A stretch of 64,000 nucleotides of DNA from Phragmites australis (lineage: Eukaryota; Streptophyta; Magnoliopsida; Poales; Poaceae), in assembly GCF_958298935.1 (NCBI RefSeq), contig NC_084944.1:20057679-20121678 (forward strand). Reading direction: 5' to 3'. A program made the translations under genes and the position numbers. Shown piece by piece: positions 59,401 to 64,000 of this stretch. The notes under the pieces were generated by a model that saw only the letters and a program-made list of their open reading frames with translations, made no database searches and had not been told where the DNA came from. Every line of letters starts with the position of its first letter. The first letter of the stretch is position 1.

Positions 59401-59480
59401 ACGGACGGACAACATATATAATGATCGCCACGCTCATGGTTACCAGCCGACACTGAAGTATTAGAGCCGGTTTGTTCCAA
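56447..59480 (-). pseudogene. CACTA TNP2-like transposase gene remnant
   Basis: Minus-strand blocks in order are an N-terminal Transpos_assoc-like region (59480-58995, IEQIRAHLFGRGF), RACQNDYMLFRNG (58891-58691), and FGLSMDGMNSF then YNLPYWVCMK (58550-58400). Next come the Transposase_21 core, DDLLLLWKDGVRVWDEY then TIQDWPTLANLSG (58391-57831), HVEKNVFDSLIGTLLDIPGKTKD (57860-57780), a DUF4218-like part (57372-56848), and a DUF4216-like end with KDVTQVFFVKDTD (56938-56447). This is the complete domain order of grass CACTA transposases, which cut at the CACTA termini. Frameshifts between blocks make it inactive. Confidence 0.9.
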
Positions 59481-59650
59481 GAGCTGGCACTGATACTGTG
59501 TATCAATGCACAGTATCGGTGTCAGTTCAACCCGGCTCGATCGTTGATCGAGCGCGGGAAGTTATGAAACGGCACAGATACTTCATCAGTGCTGGTTCTA
59601 TCATTACCGGCACTGATGGGGCGTCACAAATGACAGTTTCTGTTGTAGTG
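59481..59650. repeat. Right terminus of the TNP2-bearing CACTA element
   Basis: Subterminal motifs (GTATCAGTGC, GAACCCGGC, TACCGGCACTGATG) lead to the terminus TTTCTGTTGTAGTG ending at 59650. It is the 5' end of the minus-strand transposase gene. The opposite end of this element is not identified, because the termini near 46.4 and 46.6 kb point the same way. Confidence 0.8.
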
Positions 59651-60203
59651 CTTGTGGCTTAGCCGTGTTAGTATATTCTTTTGGTTCAAGCAAGTAAGCC
59701 GCTATTGTAACTTCTTCATTTAAGATATTCTCATGTAAATATACTTAAGTTCATTTTGTATTCTTGTAACACATGCATGCGAATGAAAATTACATCCTTT
59801 ATATTGTAGTTTATTCGTTCTAGCCACGAATCTGGGGCCTAGCACCGGAGCACAGGAGATTCTGGACTTTGGAAAAGTCTAGGTCTTGCAAGGAGGGTTG
59901 CATTGATATAATAAGGTTGTGGTAGCAATGAGTGTTAAGAAATATTCCAATTAAATTATTTCCATAATTAACCAACATTTTCATTAAAAATTGGCATAAG
60001 CATAAAGCTCATAAATATAAATGATCATTCTAAAGCATTAGTTAAAAGGAAAATGCTGAAACGCTATACGCAGATAGGCTAAAACTAGCAACATAGCTCA
60101 AGTTTATATTTTATTAAAATAGTGATCTCAGATGCAGAACAGGACTAGACGGAGAGGTTATTACATTTATCCCAACTTAGTCGGCGTATAGCTTATCCAC
60201 CGG
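59651..60203. other. Spacer between CACTA end and neprosin gene
   Basis: AT-rich DNA. It should contain the 3' untranslated region and polyadenylation signals of the minus-strand neprosin gene. No other feature is visible. Confidence 0.5.
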
Positions 60204-63200
60204 TTAAAAGCAACCTGCTGGGCCACCATAGAAAAACTTGCCACCTATAATCGGTGATACATAATAACATTTCGGGTTTTGTGCAATTATTGGCAAGTCT
60301 GATGATATAGGGGTGCTTTGACCATTCTCGTCAACAAACTGAAGGTTGGCAATGGATGCAGCATGTTCTGAGGGAAGGAGTCCGCTGCCCATTGGAGGAG
60401 TTGGAAGACTTCTTATGGCAGTTGATTCGCCACCAACAGCAATTTCATCTGCTTGTGTTGCCAACCCTGTAAATAAATTTGCAGGATAGTACCCCACGGC
60501 TGTTGGAGTGTCATTGTTGATGCCACAATACACCCACCAATTTCCACTTGACCTCTCCTGTCATTAATAGAAATAAAAATTTGATTGCACAAATTTTGAA
60601 ATTTGTAGAGAATGGGCAAACTTGATGCACGCATGAGGATAGATTGGAGAAGGTTTAGAATGTTATTGAACTATTCGATTACCTTGAAATCAATTATTTT
60701 TTATACAATTCTCAGCTTGACAAGCATAGTCAGCTCTTCTGACATCATGGTTTCTTAAGGTACAAGACAGTGTCTGACAAACTCTTAAAAAACGTTTTTT
60801 TGTTGAAGATAAAACCATTAATTATCTTCTTCTTCTTTATTGTTGGTGGTCCTATTCAGAACATGTTTCAATCATGTAGTTCTACCTTGTGTCACAATCA
60901 TTATTTTACGTTGGCATGTTAACGAGAGAATAGAGCAGTATAAAAGTACTAACGAAAGTAACAATTAATCTAATTGCTTCATCTCTTAGTTGTATTAGTG
61001 TGCACAAAAACATCTAAGTGGTACCTTTTAAATAAAACTTTAAGAGGTATAATAAGTAAACTCAATTATTTAAGTGGCATTAGTGTGCTTGTTTTTTATT
61101 GTTGAATCTGCTCAGAAACTTCTACCACTTTCTTTACTGAATTCAATATCTGATAGGATCTTTTTCCTTGTGAATCATTATTGTATTTTGATGGGAGCTT
61201 GTTTACAAATTAAGCAATTCAATACAAAATACGAAAACCTAAAGGACCAGAGCTAAATATAAATCTTATTTGCATACAGACATAGATTGATAGTACAAAG
61301 TTTCATACCTTAAAGACTTTGACAGTAATAGTGTCAGGGATTCCACTAGCACTAGAAACATGAGTTATAATAGCACCTGGAGCAATTTTTGATCCCTTTG
61401 CCAATTGAAAACCAGGGCAATCCATGTTATAGCACCCGCTTTTCCCAAGTCCATCTCTCTATTAATATATAATTTTGGGATGTTATAAAATGGAAACAAC
61501 AAATTTAGAGTTTGCTAGTAAGAAATAAGGAAACATACGGTCCAGTAAGTATAGAAGTGAGTATGTGAATCGCCATATATCTCTGGAGAAACCTACAATG
61601 CAAAAACACAAATGGATTATTATCCAAGCCTAGAATGTTATTTAAAGTAAAATGGGAACTTTATTGTGTTCCATTGGAAAAGTTAGGATATTCTTGAAAA
61701 GCCACTGCAAAATGACGGCACCTTGCAAAACTGCTACCCTTCATTTCCACTATAGACCTAATAGTGTTCACCAAACCATAACAGTGTTGTGCAAAGGCTA
61801 TTTTGCCCTGCTTTCTGCAATTAAATTTTTATTTCTTTAGGTTTGTACTGCAAGTTTCTGTCTCACCTCTAATTTCTTTGTTATCTTCCTTCCCTACGTG
61901 TCATTGGTGTCGAGTCTTAAACTTTGAGGCAACCGCGACCATACAGAAATGGTGTCCAGATACTCAGGGTGCGATGTTACTAGGGGGACCAATGGACAGC
62001 TGTGACATGGGTCAATAATAGTGCTAATTAACTATATGATGGTGCAAAGCTGCCACCAATGCGCATAGTACATTCTAGGGGGAACTGGAAGCTGCTTAAG
62101 CCAAGATGAATATTGGTACTCCCTCCGGTCATAAATATATGATGTTTAGGACAAGATCCAATCAAACTCTTTAAAATTTGACCATCAATAGCTTTCAAAA
62201 TATTTGGTTTGGAAACATAAAAATCATGTGTATAGATTAGTATTGATAAACACTTTCATGGTATCATAATATTTTTAGATTTTATAAATGTATTCTAATA
62301 GGAAATCTTGGTCAAAGCTATGCGTTGGGGACCGTGTCTTGTCCTAAACGTCAAGTATTTATGACCGGAGGGAGTAGTATGAAAATCTGAGGAGAGAGTG
62401 TAACAGAATTGACGGCAATTGAATATGGGGGCTAGGTTCTTAGATAGTATATTAGCATATAAGGAAGTGTCCATTTTGCAGTGGCATTTCAGGAATCTCA
62501 TAACTTTATAATAGCATATAAAAAACCTGAATGTGAGAAAGGTTTCTATGCAACCGGAGAGATTTAGTTACCATCGAGCCAACATGAATAGAATTGAAGC
62601 TTTCCTTTGAGCCATCTCCAAGGTTAGAAACCCAAATTGTAGATCCACCCAATTGGCCATAACTTATATTATAATTATACACATCTATGGTCGCAATAAG
62701 TCCAAAGTACCCATCATAAGGCTTTCCAAGAAATGATGAATGTGCTGCAAACTGTGAAGAAGTATAATAAATCAGGCTTTTGTGCGTTATGAGGGCTATG
62801 ATGCAGAAATTCCATCCTACAGTTACTTCGATATTTAACTTTTTCAGTGTAACAGATTCAATTAATAAAGGAGGGTACCAAATAGGGTTGAATATCATGT
62901 ATTTAGATTGTTGGAAGTCTCATACAAATATCTTGAAGCCATTCTAAATCTTACCATCAACATAATACAAAGTAAATATTACACCTGTAGCATTTTCTTC
63001 TACAGATACTGAAAAGGCTAAGATAAAAAATTATGTCAGTTCCTATATATATGCATTGTCGATCCACAAGATAATGGTTCTTTGCTTGAGTATAGAATAT
63101 AATGTTACTTAATTTTATCCAATACATAAATAAATGAAATACTTCACCAGATGGACATCCAACGATTCTTTTGATAAAGAATGCGCACAGTATGACAGCA

Positions 63201-63425
63201 AATTAGCTACGCAAAGCTCATGCGTAAGCATTTAATATTCCACAAAACATAATTGGATAGAGCAGTGAAACTCACATACACCACGTCATCACCACCATCT
63301 TCTGGAGCCAACATGGGATGTGCGTATTTAGATGTGGTTATTTTGTCACTCGTTGACATAAACTTTTTCTTCGGTAGAGATGAAACAAGTGATAAAGTTT
63401 CTGCTTGAGACAATCCATCATTTCT
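60204..63425 (-). CDS. Neprosin (DUF239) domain protein, 3' part of the gene
   Basis: Five phase-0 exons on the minus strand, all with AG/GT borders and no stop: 63425-63276, 62751-62572, 61592-61539, 61458-61309 and 60557-60204, giving 295 residues and a TAA. Recognisable neprosin parts are YFGLIATIDVYN, QLGGSTIWVSN, VSPEIYGDSHTHFYTYWT, GCYNMDCPGFQLA, SSGNWWVYCG, VGYYPANLFTGL and PPMGSG. Neprosins are secreted glutamic-type proline-cleaving peptidases or relatives. The segment that is often IEAGW or IQVGW in the family is IHVGSM here, so catalytic competence cannot be assumed. The signal peptide and propeptide exons lie beyond 64000. A Stowaway MITE sits in the second visible intron. It looks intact. 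Confidence 0.88.
62119..62374. mobile_element. Stowaway (Tc1/mariner) MITE in a neprosin intron
   Basis: The inverted ends CTCCCTCCGGTCATAAATA and ATTTATGACCGGAGGGAG are flanked by TA at 62117-62118 and 62375-62376. The length is 256 bp. CTCCCTCCG..CGGAGGGAG with TA targets is the Stowaway signature. It lies mid-intron and leaves the splice sites alone. Confidence 0.95.
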
Positions 63426-64000
63426 CTTCAATGGAAAAATAAATATCAGAAAGGTTAATCAGTATGGCAAATGTGCAGTAGGTGTTTATTATGGTGGAGG
63501 AATGTTAAAAGATTTTTTTGAACAGAAATTTGCAGCACCCAAGAAGGCATTACTTACCTATCAGATCCATACAGTACTAGTAGACAACATATCTATTTTT
63601 CGTGTACTCATATTAAATAAATGAGTAGTTTCCTATGCAACAGGATGGAAATCTTTGTAATTCAAATAAAAAAACACAGGAAGCACATTTTATCTTCTTT
63701 TCTTTTTTGGATCAGGAAGCCTATTTTTCTAGAGAACACAAATGTCTATATAACTTATCAGATCATATTTTCTGCATTTTTAAGTTTAATAAGTGTAGAT
63801 CTGTGGCACGTACAGCAATTTTATAGAGCAAGTAACCATATCAGTTAATTATACCCATAGTTCACCTTTCTATGTGAAATTCCCTAGTCCCCTTTGCATT
63901 AACATAATCAGTCTGTTCCATAAAGAAAAAACACAATTTGCCTCGCTGATAAATAATTTTCCTGCCCCCTAAAGAACTTATTTATCACAATATGGTGAGG
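63426..64000 (-). other. Upstream intron of the neprosin gene, to the window edge
   Basis: AT-rich DNA with no exon that I can recognise. An acceptor (TTGAAG|AGAAATG on the minus strand) closes this intron at 63425. The upstream exon or exons must lie beyond the window. Confidence 0.55.

Overview
The window is nuclear DNA from a grass (Poaceae, probably a panicoid). The evidence is plant-type introns (GT..AG), CACTA transposons with TATCAGTGCCGGC-type subterminal repeats, a Helitron with the grass-type GTTGCAACGCACGGGC 3' hairpin, large gypsy solo LTRs, Stowaway and Tourist-like MITEs, and a neprosin-family gene. It is not a gene-dense region. It is a nested pile of transposable elements between a few host genes, and most open reading frames are low-complexity or transposon debris.

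Layout, left to right. 0-9.6 kb is a CACTA remnant holding a 4.4-kb Helitron (2762-7177). The Helitron carries exons of a WD40-cyclophilin (CYP71-like) gene and two unidentified fragments. A second CACTA-like element next to it carries a thioredoxin-h exon and a branched-chain aminotransferase exon. 9.8-16.8 kb holds two ~3-kb LTRs of one gypsy family in opposite orientations, with a scrap of pol between them. 16.8-24.9 kb is a small membrane-protein gene (minus strand) cut in two by a 7.6-kb CACTA element, which itself contains a decayed copia element. 25.2-25.6 kb is an intact two-exon gene for a secreted 10-cysteine defensin-like peptide. 26.1-37.0 kb is a full-structure but dead copia element with a 3-kb gypsy solo LTR (perfect target duplication) in its leader. 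37-42.4 kb is a mixture of hAT, MITE and SINE pieces and captured exons (RRA-type arabinosyltransferase, DEAD-box helicase). 42.4-45.9 kb is a LINE and a truncated gypsy LTR. 46.1-59.65 kb is a CACTA complex (TNPA-like and TNP2-like genes on the minus strand), with an APS-kinase fragment at its edge and a gypsy solo LTR inside. That LTR contains a 1.2-kb patch of LINE and organellar rRNA DNA. 60.2-64 kb holds the intact 3' part of a neprosin (DUF239) gene that runs off the right edge.

Only the defensin-like gene and the neprosin gene look intact. At least six host genes are represented only by captured fragments. The most distinctive results are the Helitron, whose ends are fixed by an empty-site paralogue at 24375/24376 in the same window, and the split membrane gene, whose frame is regained when the CACTA element and one target copy are removed on paper. 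I found no CRISPR array, no operon and no functional tRNA or rRNA gene. All family assignments come from reading motifs; no database search was run.
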